64,000 nucleotides of DNA from Vibrio chagasii. GTDB lineage: Bacteria > Pseudomonadota > Gammaproteobacteria > Enterobacterales > Vibrionaceae. Positions 47,650-56,943 of the stretch are shown piece after piece. Positions within the stretch are counted from its first letter, which is position 1; each line of letters opens with the position of its first letter. The notes under the pieces are model-generated. The model saw only the letters and a program-made list of their open reading frames with translations, was not told the origin of the DNA and ran no database searches. The translations under genes and the position numbers were made by a program. The stretch lies in assembly GCF_024347355.1 (NCBI RefSeq), contig NZ_AP025466.1, positions 1,426,001-1,490,000 of the forward strand. The letters run 5' to 3'.

Positions 47650-49118
47650 CAAACTCTTACCTCGGCATCGTCTTCTTCTAGTTGTTCCAGAGTGAATGGG
47701 AACGTCAAAATGTCATTGAGGCTGACGGTTGGTTTTGAACCTTTTAATCCTTTTCTATGCCATGGATAAATATCAAGCATGGTGCTTAGAGTTTGGAAGG
47801 TTCGCTCTGCGGCTTCGCCTTTTTCAGAGAGCATGAGCGCAACACGCTCAGAACTGAGCCTTGAAATGAAGTCATCTTGATTACATAAGGTGTGAGCGAT
47901 TTCGGTACAGACATCTAAGTAATCGGGATCGACATGTTGAAAGATAATAATGCTGTGGTTTGAACGCTTAAGCTCTGTTTTGAACAGAACCAGCTGTTCC
48001 CACCAAAAGGTTTCAGACACGACATAAGAGAGATGCTTTTCAGGGTCATACTCGTGTTGGCCACGAATACGGTTGATGAGCTTTCTCGCTCTCTGTTCGA
48101 GCTGGCGTTTTGAACTGCGCGCTTTATCTAAACCCACGCGAGTGGTTTGTTCTCGAAGCATACCGATAGAATATTGACGGTACTTCTTAAAGGCGATCAA
48201 AGCGGCTTTAAAATCTTGGTTTTCTTCTGCGACCAACGATTGCTGATAACAGATTTGGCTGAGCAGCTCACCATTATCAAATTCGTTTGCTGACTCTTCC
48301 GCAAGCCTAAGTAACTCTGCAGCTTGCTCTGGTCTTTTTCTGAGTAACTCTAAGCGCGCACGGCTGATATAGGAGTGGGCTTTCATCCATACCAGATTGT
48401 GTTCAACCGCAAGTTTATGCGCTTTGGCTGTGGCACGCTCAGCGTCGTCTAAACGCTCAAGCCCAAGTAGTGCAAGGCCTCTGAAGTCCCACACCTCGGC
48501 ATGCCAAGTGTTGTCTTTGTGTCCTTTTAACGCTTCTTCCGCACCATCTAATACCGACAGCATTTCAACATAGTTGTTGAGCAGGTAGTAATCCCACGCG
48601 AGAAGGATTCTTGCTTTGCCTTCAAGCCAACCAATACGGCTGTTGTTTGCCACTTTAACCGCGAGTTGGTGTGTTGAACGAGCCAGCTTATATTCGTGAG
48701 TTATTCGCCAGATGTTGCCCAGACCAATCAGGCATTCGATCTGTATTTCGACTTCATCGACCAATGCAGATTGCTCTAGCGCATTGATCCAGAACTGTTG
48801 TGCAGAATAGTATTTGGCTTGTCCCCAATATTGGAGCGCATGTAAGTGAAGGATTTCAGGAAGAAAAAGGTCGGTGTCTAATCGGGTCTGGCGCTTATAG
48901 GCTTCTTTGACGTACTTTAAACCTTTTTGGTAATCCATCAGGCTCCAGCAACATCTCGCCATTAACATAAGCGATTGGATCGCTCCTTCTTCAAACAGAA
49001 CTTGTTCGGATCTGACGAGGCACTGCTGGGCAATTTCAAGGATCACCAGCGGTTCAGAGTCGACACGAGTTTTGAGTTGTTCTAGTTCTGTTTCAAGAAG
49101 GTACTGATTTTTGTCCAA
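47649..49118 (-). CDS. TPR protein with a degenerate GGDEF-like C-terminus
   Basis: A 489-residue cytoplasmic protein, TPR-like from about residue 40 to 320, with a coiled-coil region near 320-355. The C-terminal part (about 375-470) follows a GGDEF fold in outline: SETFWWEQLVLFKTELKRSNHSIIIFQHVDPDYLDVC corresponds to the first half, and FISRLSSERVALMLSEKGEAAER to the signature region. RLSSERVAL replaces RxGGDEFxx, so no cyclase activity is expected. It overlaps and is coupled to an intact GGEEF protein of the same design, which suggests a sensor or heterodimer partner. The GGDEF relation is by eye. Confidence 0.65.
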   Translation of the reverse strand: MDKNQYLLETELEQLKTRVDSEPLVILEIAQQCLVRSEQVLFEEGAIQSLMLMARCCWSLMDYQKGLKYVKEAYKRQTRLDTDLFLPEILHLHALQYWGQAKYYSAQQFWINALEQSALVDEVEIQIECLIGLGNIWRITHEYKLARSTHQLAVKVANNSRIGWLEGKARILLAWDYYLLNNYVEMLSVLDGAEEALKGHKDNTWHAEVWDFRGLALLGLERLDDAERATAKAHKLAVEHNLVWMKAHSYISRARLELLRKRPEQAAELLRLAEESANEFDNGELLSQICYQQSLVAEENQDFKAALIAFKKYRQYSIGMLREQTTRVGLDKARSSKRQLEQRARKLINRIRGQHEYDPEKHLSYVVSETFWWEQLVLFKTELKRSNHSIIIFQHVDPDYLDVCTEIAHTLCNQDDFISRLSSERVALMLSEKGEAAERTFQTLSTMLDIYPWHRKGLKGSKPTVSLNDILTFPFTLEQLEEDDAEVRV

Positions 49119-49303
49119 GGCATAGATCCGTAATTATCGAACATATTGATAACACTATCATTATAAGAGTGTGATTTAGGATAAGCACTAATTATCTTTC
49201 TTAGAGCACTAAAGGAACACGTATCTTTTCCAATTATGGGTGTTACCTCATGTTGTTATCTAAAAATCAATGAGTTCCCTAATAATCATCTAGAGGTACG
49301 TTT

Positions 49304-50773
49304 CTATGAAAGTAGTTGCTTTAGGGTCAATGGCTGTTCCGCTACACCTAAGCGTTGCGCTGCCGTAAGCCCTTGCTTATCTTGGTAGCACAGATTGTGC
49401 CAAGCTCTAAATATGTCGAGTAATGGAAGAATGCCACCAGGACGAAGCTTACGTCTAGGCTCATTAATAAAGCTATCAAATAGCACCTGAAAACGCTCTT
49501 GATAAAACTTAGTTTGTTGAATTGAAGCAGTATTAAACCACTGTTTTGGCTCTGGATTGTTACCTGTTAGGTAGCAGATACCTTTCTGTTTATCACCTTG
49601 ATTAGCAATAGCCCAACGGTCGCGCCACCAACTCATATGAACGATGTCGATCTTTTCAAAACTGTGATCGTCTTGCCATCCGGAATCTTCCTCGACGTAC
49701 ATAAGGTCAATATTTTGACTCTGTATGCGCGGCAAACAAACGCTTAGAGCGGCAGATCTAAGTAATGGATCTTGTGGCATATAGATCGCTACGTGCTTAT
49801 TTTCATCGCACATGTCTAATACATGCAGGAAGTGAGCATAGGACGTATAAGGCGGTCGAATTAGCGCCCCTTTTGACGGGTAGCTAAATGCAGTGAGATT
49901 CCCCATTGGATCCTCAACGTTGCCTCGCGCCAAAATAACTTGGTATTGTTGCTCAATACGCTCTTTTAGCTTGTCAGAACGTTGCGGTAGCTCAAGGTTT
50001 GCCTCTGAAGAGTGCTCTTTGGATACAAAGCGTGCCACATCATCATACGGATTGTGGTCAACATTTCCTGAGGGCTCTTCATTTTGTGAGTAATTCACAT
50101 GTTGGCAAAGGATGTACCCAGAGTGTGCTTCACCTGTCGCGATCCAAACCACACCGTTGTTGCTGTGAGGTTGTAAACGCTGATAGTGAGAGGCGAACTG
50201 ATAATCTTTGGCATGGTTAACCCATCGAGCATCAATCATCGCGAGTTTGCGACGACAACGGCTAGCGATATGGTCAACATGATCATAGAAAGTTTTAGGG
50301 TTGATCTCTAATTTTCTGCAGATTTCACGTACAGAATATCCCATGAACAATAAGCCCATGAGGTTCTCTTGGAACTGGAGTTTTTTGTTGGAACCAGACC
50401 ACTTGTCAACGAAGGTTGATTGGCAGTCTTTGCATCGATAACGCTGCCTGTCGCCACTGTAGCCGAAGGCATGGTAAAGATGTTTGTGAGTATGAACCGA
50501 TAAGCCGAAGTTATCGCAATCATCATTACGACAGGCAGGGAGCCCATCGCTGTGAAGTTGTCTCAGGCGATGAAGTTCGCTTAACACTTCACGATTGTTA
50601 AGTAAGGGGGGGAAAGCTCCACATTCACGACAAACCATCGCTGGACGCTTAGGGTTAGCGTGTTGCAAAACATAACGTTTTGCATCGCTCAAGCCAAAGT
50701 TGTCACACGCCAATGTTTTACAAAAGTTGAGTTGCAAACCATCTGCATCTTTTGGCAGCTTGTCGTTAGACAC
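49304..50773 (-). CDS. transposase-like zinc-ribbon / HTH protein
   Basis: A 489-residue protein with two zinc ribbons at the N-terminus. Each has the form C-x4-C-DNFGLS, then C-x2-C (VCREC and YRCKDC). A helix-turn-helix (GYSVREICRKLEINPKTFYDHVDHI, about residues 145-170) follows. This pattern resembles the N-terminus of IS1-like and related transposases. The middle strand NGVVWIATGEAHSGYILCQHVNY could be the first strand of an RNase H fold. No inverted repeats or target duplication flank it, so I read it as a resident or domesticated gene. A GTG start is chosen with GGGGGAG five bases upstream. It follows deoD by 81 bases. Confidence 0.6.
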   Translation of the reverse strand: MSNDKLPKDADGLQLNFCKTLACDNFGLSDAKRYVLQHANPKRPAMVCRECGAFPPLLNNREVLSELHRLRQLHSDGLPACRNDDCDNFGLSVHTHKHLYHAFGYSGDRQRYRCKDCQSTFVDKWSGSNKKLQFQENLMGLLFMGYSVREICRKLEINPKTFYDHVDHIASRCRRKLAMIDARWVNHAKDYQFASHYQRLQPHSNNGVVWIATGEAHSGYILCQHVNYSQNEEPSGNVDHNPYDDVARFVSKEHSSEANLELPQRSDKLKERIEQQYQVILARGNVEDPMGNLTAFSYPSKGALIRPPYTSYAHFLHVLDMCDENKHVAIYMPQDPLLRSAALSVCLPRIQSQNIDLMYVEEDSGWQDDHSFEKIDIVHMSWWRDRWAIANQGDKQKGICYLTGNNPEPKQWFNTASIQQTKFYQERFQVLFDSFINEPRRKLRPGGILPLLDIFRAWHNLCYQDKQGLTAAQRLGVAEQPLTLKQLLS

Positions 50774-50797
50774 GATCTCCCCCTCGGGATTATTTGA

Positions 50798-50819
50798 GCA
50801 GCCAAGCGAACTTGGCTGC
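50798..50819. repeat. 9-bp hairpin with TTCG loop between deoD and the zinc-ribbon gene
   Basis: On the minus strand GCAGCCAAG, the tetraloop TTCG and CTTGGCTGC form a very stable hairpin, 35 bases after the deoD stop. No T tract follows (TCAAATAATCC), so it is probably a weak terminator or an mRNA end stabiliser that favours deoD. Confidence 0.75.
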
Positions 50820-50854
50820 GGGGTATTGCTTTTCAAAGTATCGTTAATCAATGA

Positions 50855-51565
50855 TTAGATGTTGATAGCTGTCTCTAGAGCTACTTTCATCATGTCGTTG
50901 AACGATTTTTGACGCTCTTCTGAGCTTAGTTTTTCACCACGGATGATGTGGTCAGAAACTGTTAGGATTGTTAGTGCTTTCGCGCCTAGGTCTGCAGCAA
51001 CGCCGTAGATACCTGCCGCTTCCATGTCTACACCTAGGATGCCTAGTTTTTCCATTTTCTCGAAGATGTCTGCTTCAGGTGTGTAGAATAGGTCAGCAGA
51101 GAATACGTTACCAACTTTCACTGGCACTTCTTGAGCGCGCGCTTGGTTTACAGCTTCTTCTAGAAGACCGAAATCAGCGATTGCTGCAAAGTCGTGGTCG
51201 TTAAAACGAATGCGGTTAACTTTAGAGTCTGTTGAAGCGCCCATACCGATAACAACGTCCATAAGTTTAACGTCGTCACGTACTGCACCACAGCTACCTA
51301 CGCGAATTACGTTCTTTACACCGTACTCAGCGATCAGCTCGTGTGTGTAGATGCAAGCTGATGGGATACCCATACCGTGGCCCATCACAGAAACTTTCTT
51401 ACCTTTGTAAGTGCCTGTGTAACCAAACATGTTGCGAACGTCACAAACTTGCTTAACGTCATCAAGGAATGTTTCAGCAATGTATTTTGCGCGAAGCGGG
51501 TCACCCGGCATCAGTACTGTTTCTGCGAAATCACCAGCTTGAGCGTTAATATGAGGTGTAGCCAT
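50855..51565 (-). CDS. deoD: purine nucleoside phosphorylase, DeoD type
   Basis: A 236-residue cytoplasmic hexameric enzyme that phosphorolyses purine (deoxy)nucleosides to base and (deoxy)ribose-1-phosphate. It starts [34 protein letters not shown] and contains [27 protein letters not shown] and the substrate-binding VDMEAAGIY. The catalytic Asp lies in [10 protein letters not shown]. The length matches E. coli DeoD (239). It is not with deoA/B/C here, so it may be a second copy; this is inference. Confidence 0.95.
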   Translation of the reverse strand: MATPHINAQAGDFAETVLMPGDPLRAKYIAETFLDDVKQVCDVRNMFGYTGTYKGKKVSVMGHGMGIPSACIYTHELIAEYGVKNVIRVGSCGAVRDDVKLMDVVIGMGASTDSKVNRIRFNDHDFAAIADFGLLEEAVNQARAQEVPVKVGNVFSADLFYTPEADIFEKMEKLGILGVDMEAAGIYGVAADLGAKALTILTVSDHIIRGEKLSSEERQKSFNDMMKVALETAINI

Positions 51566-51913
51566 GGTCGTTCTCCAAAGTTTAAACGGTAATTTTAGGA
51601 ACAGAATTTAATCAATTACCGATTCTGTTGAATTGAATTCGTTTTGTTGAGGCAATATTAGCGAGTTAAAACGAGCCTCCATGAGACGTTAGTCACAAAA
51701 TGGGTCTGCTATTATCGTTTTATTAATATTGATAACTAAATATGTTGAAAGCGTAAAGGCAATCGATTTTGTATCGATAAATTAAAGGTCAGATAAAGGA
51801 AACACTTAGACGAAAGCGCAATTGCATCTGGTGTTTGAGGCAACAATACATTGTAGAGACGTTTGATCAGCGATAATCTAAACTTTGATAAAGACGGCAA
51901 ACCAAGGAATTGT
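51566..51913. other. divergent intergenic region deoD / L,D-transpeptidase
   Basis: A 348-base AT-rich region holding both promoters. I see no supported binding site or coding frame in it. Confidence 0.6.
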
Positions 51914-52909
51914 ATGTTGTATTGCCCTAACTCGACGCTTATGTACTCTATGAAAATATATATACGTAAGATCGCTTTGCTCGCACAGCGAACGACTAGG
52001 TTTACTGTGAAAGGGACTTTGATTGCTGCTGGGGTTGCGTCGTCGTGGGCCTCTGCGGCAACTTTTGAGCTTCCTCCGAAAGAGAGCCGTATTGTTGGCC
52101 GGATACAACAGCATGAAGTTGCTACTGGTGAAACGTTAGCCATCATTGCAAAGCAATACGATATCGGTTTTCTTTCTTTAATGGCGGCAAACAAAGGTGT
52201 TGATCCTTTTCTTCCTGCTGAAGGCTATGTACTGAGTATCCCTAGTCGTTTGATTCTGCCGGACACCCCAAGAAAGGGAATTGTGATTAACCTTGCCGAG
52301 TTAAGGCTGTATTACTTTGAGCCCGAGAAGAACCAGGTGCACGTATTCCCTGTCGGCATTGGTCGAGTAGGACGTGATACGCCAGAAATGATCACCAAGA
52401 TAAGCCAAAAAAGACCCAACCCGACCTGGACACCACCGAAGTCAATCCGTCAAGAGTATCTAGAGAAAGGGATCGAATTACCTAGGGTGGTTCCTGCTGG
52501 ACCAGAAAATCCTCTAGGTGAGTACGCGCTGCGACTTGCGTATGGAGCTGGGGATTACCTGATACACGGCACCAATAAGGACTTTGGGATTGGTCTGCGT
52601 GTGAGCTCTGGCTGTATTCGAATGGAACCTAAAGATATCGAGTGGCTTTTTGAGCAGGTGAGCCGCGGTGAGCAAGTGACGATCATTAATGAGCCGATCA
52701 AGATCTCGTTAGAACCAGATCGAAGTGTGTTTGTTGAAGCGCATGAGCCATTAACTCGCAGTGACGGTTCTAAGAAATCACTTCAAATTCCTGTTGAACT
52801 GAAGTGGTGGCTTGAAGATGCAGATTTGCCTAACTCAAAAGCCAAAGCGGTTATCTTTGCGCAAAATGGTGTACCTGTTGAAATTGCTCCTCCGGTGATT
52901 GAATTTTAA
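51914..52909 (+). CDS. LysM L,D-transpeptidase (YkuD)
   Basis: A 331-residue exported enzyme. After a charged N-terminal region, a signal (FTVKGTLIAAGVASSWASA) is followed by a LysM domain (about residues 60-110, HEVATGETLAIIAKQYDIGFLSLMAANKGVDPF). A YkuD domain (about 120-255) has the catalytic motif HGTNKDFGIGLRVSSGCIRM, with His and Cys. These enzymes cross-link meso-DAP residues or attach Braun lipoprotein to peptidoglycan. The start chosen has AAGGA five bases upstream; MKIYIRK 12 codons later is an alternative. It converges on an Lpp-like gene. Confidence 0.88.
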   Translation: MLYCPNSTLMYSMKIYIRKIALLAQRTTRFTVKGTLIAAGVASSWASAATFELPPKESRIVGRIQQHEVATGETLAIIAKQYDIGFLSLMAANKGVDPFLPAEGYVLSIPSRLILPDTPRKGIVINLAELRLYYFEPEKNQVHVFPVGIGRVGRDTPEMITKISQKRPNPTWTPPKSIRQEYLEKGIELPRVVPAGPENPLGEYALRLAYGAGDYLIHGTNKDFGIGLRVSSGCIRMEPKDIEWLFEQVSRGEQVTIINEPIKISLEPDRSVFVEAHEPLTRSDGSKKSLQIPVELKWWLEDADLPNSKAKAVIFAQNGVPVEIAPPVIEF

Positions 52910-52961
52910 CGCACTTCTTCTTATCTGAGGCAGTTTGCTCTACTAGATTCGCTAATTCCCC

Positions 52962-53001
52962 CAAAAAAACAAGAGCACCACATCTGTGAAGAGGTGGTGC
53001 T
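52962..53001 (-). terminator. terminator of the Lpp-like gene
   Basis: AGCACCAC and GTGGTGCT form a stem. On the minus strand it is followed by CTTGTTTTTTT. Confidence 0.8.
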
Positions 53002-53061
53002 ATCAATTTACTGCTTTTGCAACTTATTTAATCTACAGCTTAATCGCGTTTAAATATCAAA

Positions 53062-53328
53062 CTACTTAGTGTAAGACTCAGCGATGTTGTCGATACGGTC
53101 GTTAGCACGATTCGCTTCTTCTTTTGCTGCCATAGCGGCTTCAGAAGCTTCTTGAGCTTTCATTTCTGCTGCTGCTTTATCACTCTTAAGTGCTTCAACT
53201 TCACTTGTAAGCTGAGCGACTTGGTTAGTTAGTTGATCCATTTCTGACACTGCAGCTTCTTCTGGCTCTGAAGAACAACCAGCTAGAATGAAAACTGAGG
53301 CTGCAGCTGCGATTAACGTCTTATTCAT
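53062..53328 (-). CDS. lpp: Lpp-like outer-membrane lipoprotein
   Basis: An 88-residue lipoprotein with signal MNKTLIAAAASVFILAGCSS, in which the lipobox LAGC gives mature Cys18. The mature part is one long heptad-repeat helix (LTNQVAQLTSEVEALKSDKAAAEMKAQEASEAAMAAKEEANRANDRIDNIAESYTK). It ends in YTK, where the terminal Lys corresponds to the residue of E. coli Lpp (YRK) joined to peptidoglycan. The start has an AAGGAGTTCTT site. An L,D-transpeptidase is encoded next to it. Confidence 0.85.
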   Translation of the reverse strand: MNKTLIAAAASVFILAGCSSEPEEAAVSEMDQLTNQVAQLTSEVEALKSDKAAAEMKAQEASEAAMAAKEEANRANDRIDNIAESYTK

Positions 53329-53689
53329 AAGAACTCCTTGCTTATTTACCATCAAAAAATGCGCTATACATTCTTTATCATATAGTCGCTTCATTAATGA
53401 TTGTAGCGACTAATTTTTTAACTGCAAAAACAATAACTAAAGAAATTGCTAAATTTTTGAGGGAATTAGCTAAGCATCACGTTCTGTCTCACTTATGAGA
53501 TGGCCGCTTTTGAAGGGCTTTTTCGTCGATTTAATGGGGCTACCCCTTTGCTAGCAACGCATACAATGTTCTAAACAACTTTGTTAGTAGGGATAAATTT
53601 TCTGTGATCTCTATCCTTATAAAGCATTTTCGCGGTATCATGTCACGTTAAAATAATTTTATTCAATACCATCATGACTGGAGAGTCCT
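53329..53689. other. divergent intergenic region lpp-like / DEAD-box helicase
   Basis: A 361-base AT-rich stretch. It should contain a strong promoter for the lipoprotein and a leader for the helicase; no element can be singled out. Confidence 0.6.
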
Positions 53690-55021
53690 TTGCACTTTAA
53701 AGATTTAGGCTTAGATAACCGCTTACTGAAGAACTTAAAACATTACGACTTTAAGAAAGCGACAGAGATCCAATCGAAAGCGATCCCTGTTGCTATTGCC
53801 GGTAAGGATCTATTGGCTTCATCAAAAACGGGTTCAGGCAAGACATTGGCGTTTGTTCTGCCAATGATTCACAAGGCATTAAAAACCAAAGCGTTTTCTG
53901 CTCGTGATCCTCGTGGTGTAATTTTGGCTCCTACTCGTGAGCTGGCTAAGCAAGTTTACGGTGAATTACGTAGCATGCTGGGTGGTTTGTCTTACGAAGC
54001 GGCGCTTATCCTAGGTGGCGAGAACTTTAACGACCAAGTGAAAGCACTGCGTAAGTATCCTCGTTTTATCGTTGCGACTCCAGGTCGTCTTGCTGACCAC
54101 CTAGAGCACCGCTCGTTGTTCCTAGATGGTGTTGAAACGCTTATCCTTGATGAAGCAGACCGTATGCTTGATCTAGGCTTTGCTCCTGAACTTCGTCGCA
54201 TTGCAAACGCTGCGAAGCACCGTCGTCGTCAAACGTTGATGTTCTCTGCAACACTTGATCACGCTGAAGTGAACGATATCGCGAATGAGATGTTAGACGC
54301 TCCTAAGCGTATTTCTGTTGGTGTTTCGAATGAGCAGCACCTTGATATCACACAGAAGTTCTACCTTTGTGACCACTTGGACCATAAAGAGGCGATTTTA
54401 GACCGCGTTCTGGAAGAGGCTGAGTACCGTCAGGTTATGATCTTCACGGCAACTCGTGCTGACACTGATCGTCTGACCGACAAGCTTAACGAGAAGAAGC
54501 TAAAAGCGGTTGCACTGAGTGGTAATCTAAACCAAACGCAACGTAATGCCATCATGAGCCAGTTTGAGCGCGCGGTTTACAAGATCTTGGTAACAACAGA
54601 CGTTGCTTCACGTGGTATTGATATTCCAAACGTAAGCCACGTTATCAACTTTGATATGCCTAAACACACTGAAGAGTACGTTCACCGTGTTGGTCGTACC
54701 GGTCGTGCTGGTAATAAAGGTGATGCAATTTCTTTGGTGGGTCCAAAAGACTGGGACAGCTTCAAGCGTGTTGAGCTTTACCTGCAGCAAGACCTTAACT
54801 TCTCTGTTCTTGAAGGGTTAAAAGGCAAGTTCAAAGGCATAAAGCCTCGTAAGCCAGCCTTCAAGAAGGGCGGTCCAGCTAAGAAAGCGGGCAAACCTCA
54901 AGCGAAGAAGACAGCGAAGAAGCCAGTTAAACGCGATAAGAGTTTCCACCAAAATGTGGCTGTGGGTGATAGCGTGTTTATCCCTAAGAAAAAAGTTGCG
55001 CCAAAAGTGGACGACGAGTAA
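53690..55021 (+). CDS. DEAD-box RNA helicase
   Basis: A 443-residue ATP-dependent RNA helicase. In order: Q motif (FKDLGLDNRLLKNL...IQ), motif I ASSKTGSGKT, Ia PTRELA, Ib TPGR, II DEAD, III SAT, IV MIFTAT, V TTDVASRGIDIP and VI HRVGRTGRAG. The core is RhlE/SrmB-like. The C-terminal 60 residues are very basic (KKGGPAKKAGKPQAKKTAKKPVKRDK), suited to binding RNA. It starts at TTG with GGAG six bases upstream. Such helicases act in ribosome assembly or cold adaptation; the exact role is not clear. Confidence 0.9.
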   Translation: MHFKDLGLDNRLLKNLKHYDFKKATEIQSKAIPVAIAGKDLLASSKTGSGKTLAFVLPMIHKALKTKAFSARDPRGVILAPTRELAKQVYGELRSMLGGLSYEAALILGGENFNDQVKALRKYPRFIVATPGRLADHLEHRSLFLDGVETLILDEADRMLDLGFAPELRRIANAAKHRRRQTLMFSATLDHAEVNDIANEMLDAPKRISVGVSNEQHLDITQKFYLCDHLDHKEAILDRVLEEAEYRQVMIFTATRADTDRLTDKLNEKKLKAVALSGNLNQTQRNAIMSQFERAVYKILVTTDVASRGIDIPNVSHVINFDMPKHTEEYVHRVGRTGRAGNKGDAISLVGPKDWDSFKRVELYLQQDLNFSVLEGLKGKFKGIKPRKPAFKKGGPAKKAGKPQAKKTAKKPVKRDKSFHQNVAVGDSVFIPKKKVAPKVDDE

Positions 55022-55068
55022 TTTCTTGCGAGTCAAAGCGCCTCTGCTGATAAAATGAATACAAATAA

Positions 55069-55095
55069 AAACCGCCTATACAGGCGGTTTTTTTG
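55069..55095 (+). terminator. terminator of the DEAD-box gene
   Basis: AAACCGCCT pairs with AGGCGGTTT around a short loop and is followed by seven T. Confidence 0.9.
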
Positions 55096-55267
55096 TATCG
55101 ATGTTTCTCTGCTTTTCCCTAGCCTAACTCAAACTTCGCTCACGACCCGCTTCGAAGAGCTGGGTATAACAGTATTTGAGTACATTGACTTCCGTCGACA
55201 ACATTGAGTTTGCGATAAAATGTTGATCGCGTTATGGGGCGAATAGTGTCATCCCAGGCAAATTTTA

Positions 55268-56518
55268 CTAGTCAAAGTTAAAGGTCGATAAATGAGTCAT
55301 GAGAATATGCTCTGCGAGATATTTGTGTACTGCGGTCGTAGGATGAGTTACCCCCCAAAAGACATAATGGTCTGAACCATAGGCCGCACATTCATTGGTA
55401 AGGTTATGCTGGTAGAGATAATCGGCCGCAGAGTGACGTTGGATGTCTAAACAGGGTTCAGTTGCGTTTTGGAAACCATGTTGCTGCGGGTTTTCGGTAA
55501 TGCTATTAAATAGAGTATAAGCATCGAATAGAACGATATTGAGTCCTCTTTGCTTGTAGTAGCTCACCTGTTCTTCGATAAAGAGATTAAACTCGATAAT
55601 CTTACGTCTTACGAGCTCTGTTTCCGCGTCGCTCGTATACTTAAATTGTGGTGCCTTAGTTGCGTCTGGGAGTGTGAATAGCAAGATGTTTTGAGCGCCA
55701 GACCCTGTTAGCCGAATAAGAGCGCTACTAAAATCGGCTTTTACATCGACGACAGAGCGATCGTAATTCATAAAGTCGTTGAGTCCAAACTCTAAAGTAA
55801 ACAGTGAGTTTTCTGGTTTGTAGTTTTTAGCTGCTTCCATGTATTTTAAGTATGACGTGACTTGATCATATACGCCTTTGAGAACGCCATACTGATTTGT
55901 GCCTGCTGCTCCACCAACTGCCCAGTTGTAAAGAGGTATATTTTTCTCTTTTGCCAAGTATTCAGTCCAGACCAAGCCGTTTGAGAAGTGACCTAAGAAC
56001 CACGAGTTGGGATTTGGAAACACCCACTGCGAGCCGTTGAATAAGTTCCCAGTGTCAGAAAGGCTATCTCCAAATGTAATGATTCGATTAATTTGATTCT
56101 CTTGCCGTTCTTCGTCATTAGTCCATATCGAATGGTTGTAGGAGAAGCGACTGTCTGCTGCAAAATACGTGATATCTGCGGCATCATGCTGAAGGTCTAG
56201 GGTTTCATCACAACGTTGTTTAATTTCTGATTGCGGAGTTTCACTGAAGAACATGTTTTTGTAAGAGGAGGGTGACCACCAATATCCTTCAATGGTGTAA
56301 TAATTGTCCTCTTTGTCTCTTGCCCATTTCCAATCCGTCGCGACCGAGTCATTTGATATGTCAGATCGGTACCAGCATCTTACGTATGTTTGTGTATCAA
56401 GCATCTGTTCTTGTGTTACTTCGTCGTGCATTGTTGAGTCTAAAGGCATTGATGTCTCTGTCTGAGCTGATGCAATTTGGGGCATCGTCAGCGCAAATAC
56501 CAAGATCATTTTCTTCAT
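55268..56518 (-). CDS. tlh: thermolabile hemolysin / SGNH phospholipase
   Basis: A 416-residue secreted phospholipase/lecithinase that lyses erythrocytes in a lecithin-dependent way. The signal peptide MKKMILVFALTMPQIASA is followed by a Vibrio-specific N-terminal domain to about residue 130. The GDSL/SGNH hydrolase domain follows: block I FGDSLSDTGN (catalytic Ser), block II GAAGTNQYG, block III FGLNDFMN and block V DHYVFWGVTHPT (Asp and His). The length agrees with the Vibrio TLH of about 418. It is divergent from the lipase operon, and a Fur-like site lies upstream. Confidence 0.9.
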   Translation of the reverse strand: MKKMILVFALTMPQIASAQTETSMPLDSTMHDEVTQEQMLDTQTYVRCWYRSDISNDSVATDWKWARDKEDNYYTIEGYWWSPSSYKNMFFSETPQSEIKQRCDETLDLQHDAADITYFAADSRFSYNHSIWTNDEERQENQINRIITFGDSLSDTGNLFNGSQWVFPNPNSWFLGHFSNGLVWTEYLAKEKNIPLYNWAVGGAAGTNQYGVLKGVYDQVTSYLKYMEAAKNYKPENSLFTLEFGLNDFMNYDRSVVDVKADFSSALIRLTGSGAQNILLFTLPDATKAPQFKYTSDAETELVRRKIIEFNLFIEEQVSYYKQRGLNIVLFDAYTLFNSITENPQQHGFQNATEPCLDIQRHSAADYLYQHNLTNECAAYGSDHYVFWGVTHPTTAVHKYLAEHILMTHLSTFNFD

Positions 56519-56943
56519 TTTCGAGTACTCATTTAACAAGGGTTGTGTGTTTAATTACTTGATTGTTAATAATTAGAATCAATATCATTTTAAAATGTAT
56601 CGAGCATTACTCGCTGTTGCGTCAATAACTCATATGAAGCACGTGTAATAAGTGTTACATAGATCCAACTTTCAACGAGTTTACGTTTATTCACTTTTCT
56701 TTGGACGCAAGCTCTTACCCGTATTTTTAGTGTTTGACTATTAATATTTGTGTCAACTAATGCTTATTAATCAGTTGCTTATTTTATATTTAGTTTGTTG
56801 TGACTTTCGTCGTTCAATGTTAATTGCAATTGTTTATTTCCAGTTCAACATCACAAATCTCGAGCCACTCTTTTTAGTTTTATAAAATTATCACCTACGT
56901 TTTTGATACTCATCAGAGGTCTAACTTGTTTAAGGAAAGAGCA
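56519..56943. other. divergent control region tlh / lipA
   Basis: A 425-base AT-rich region with both promoters. The Fur-box-like site near tlh is listed separately; no other site is supported. Confidence 0.6.
56568..56586. promoter_or_regulatory. Fur-box-like site upstream of tlh
   Basis: AATAATTAGAATCAATATC matches 15 of 19 positions of the Fur consensus and lies 50 bases upstream of the tlh start, where a repressor would overlap the promoter. The region is AT-rich, so this is a weak call. Confidence 0.4.

Noticed and set aside
49304..50851. Complete insertion sequence
   Set aside because: No terminal inverted repeats or direct repeats were found on either side, and the gene sits in the deoD unit.
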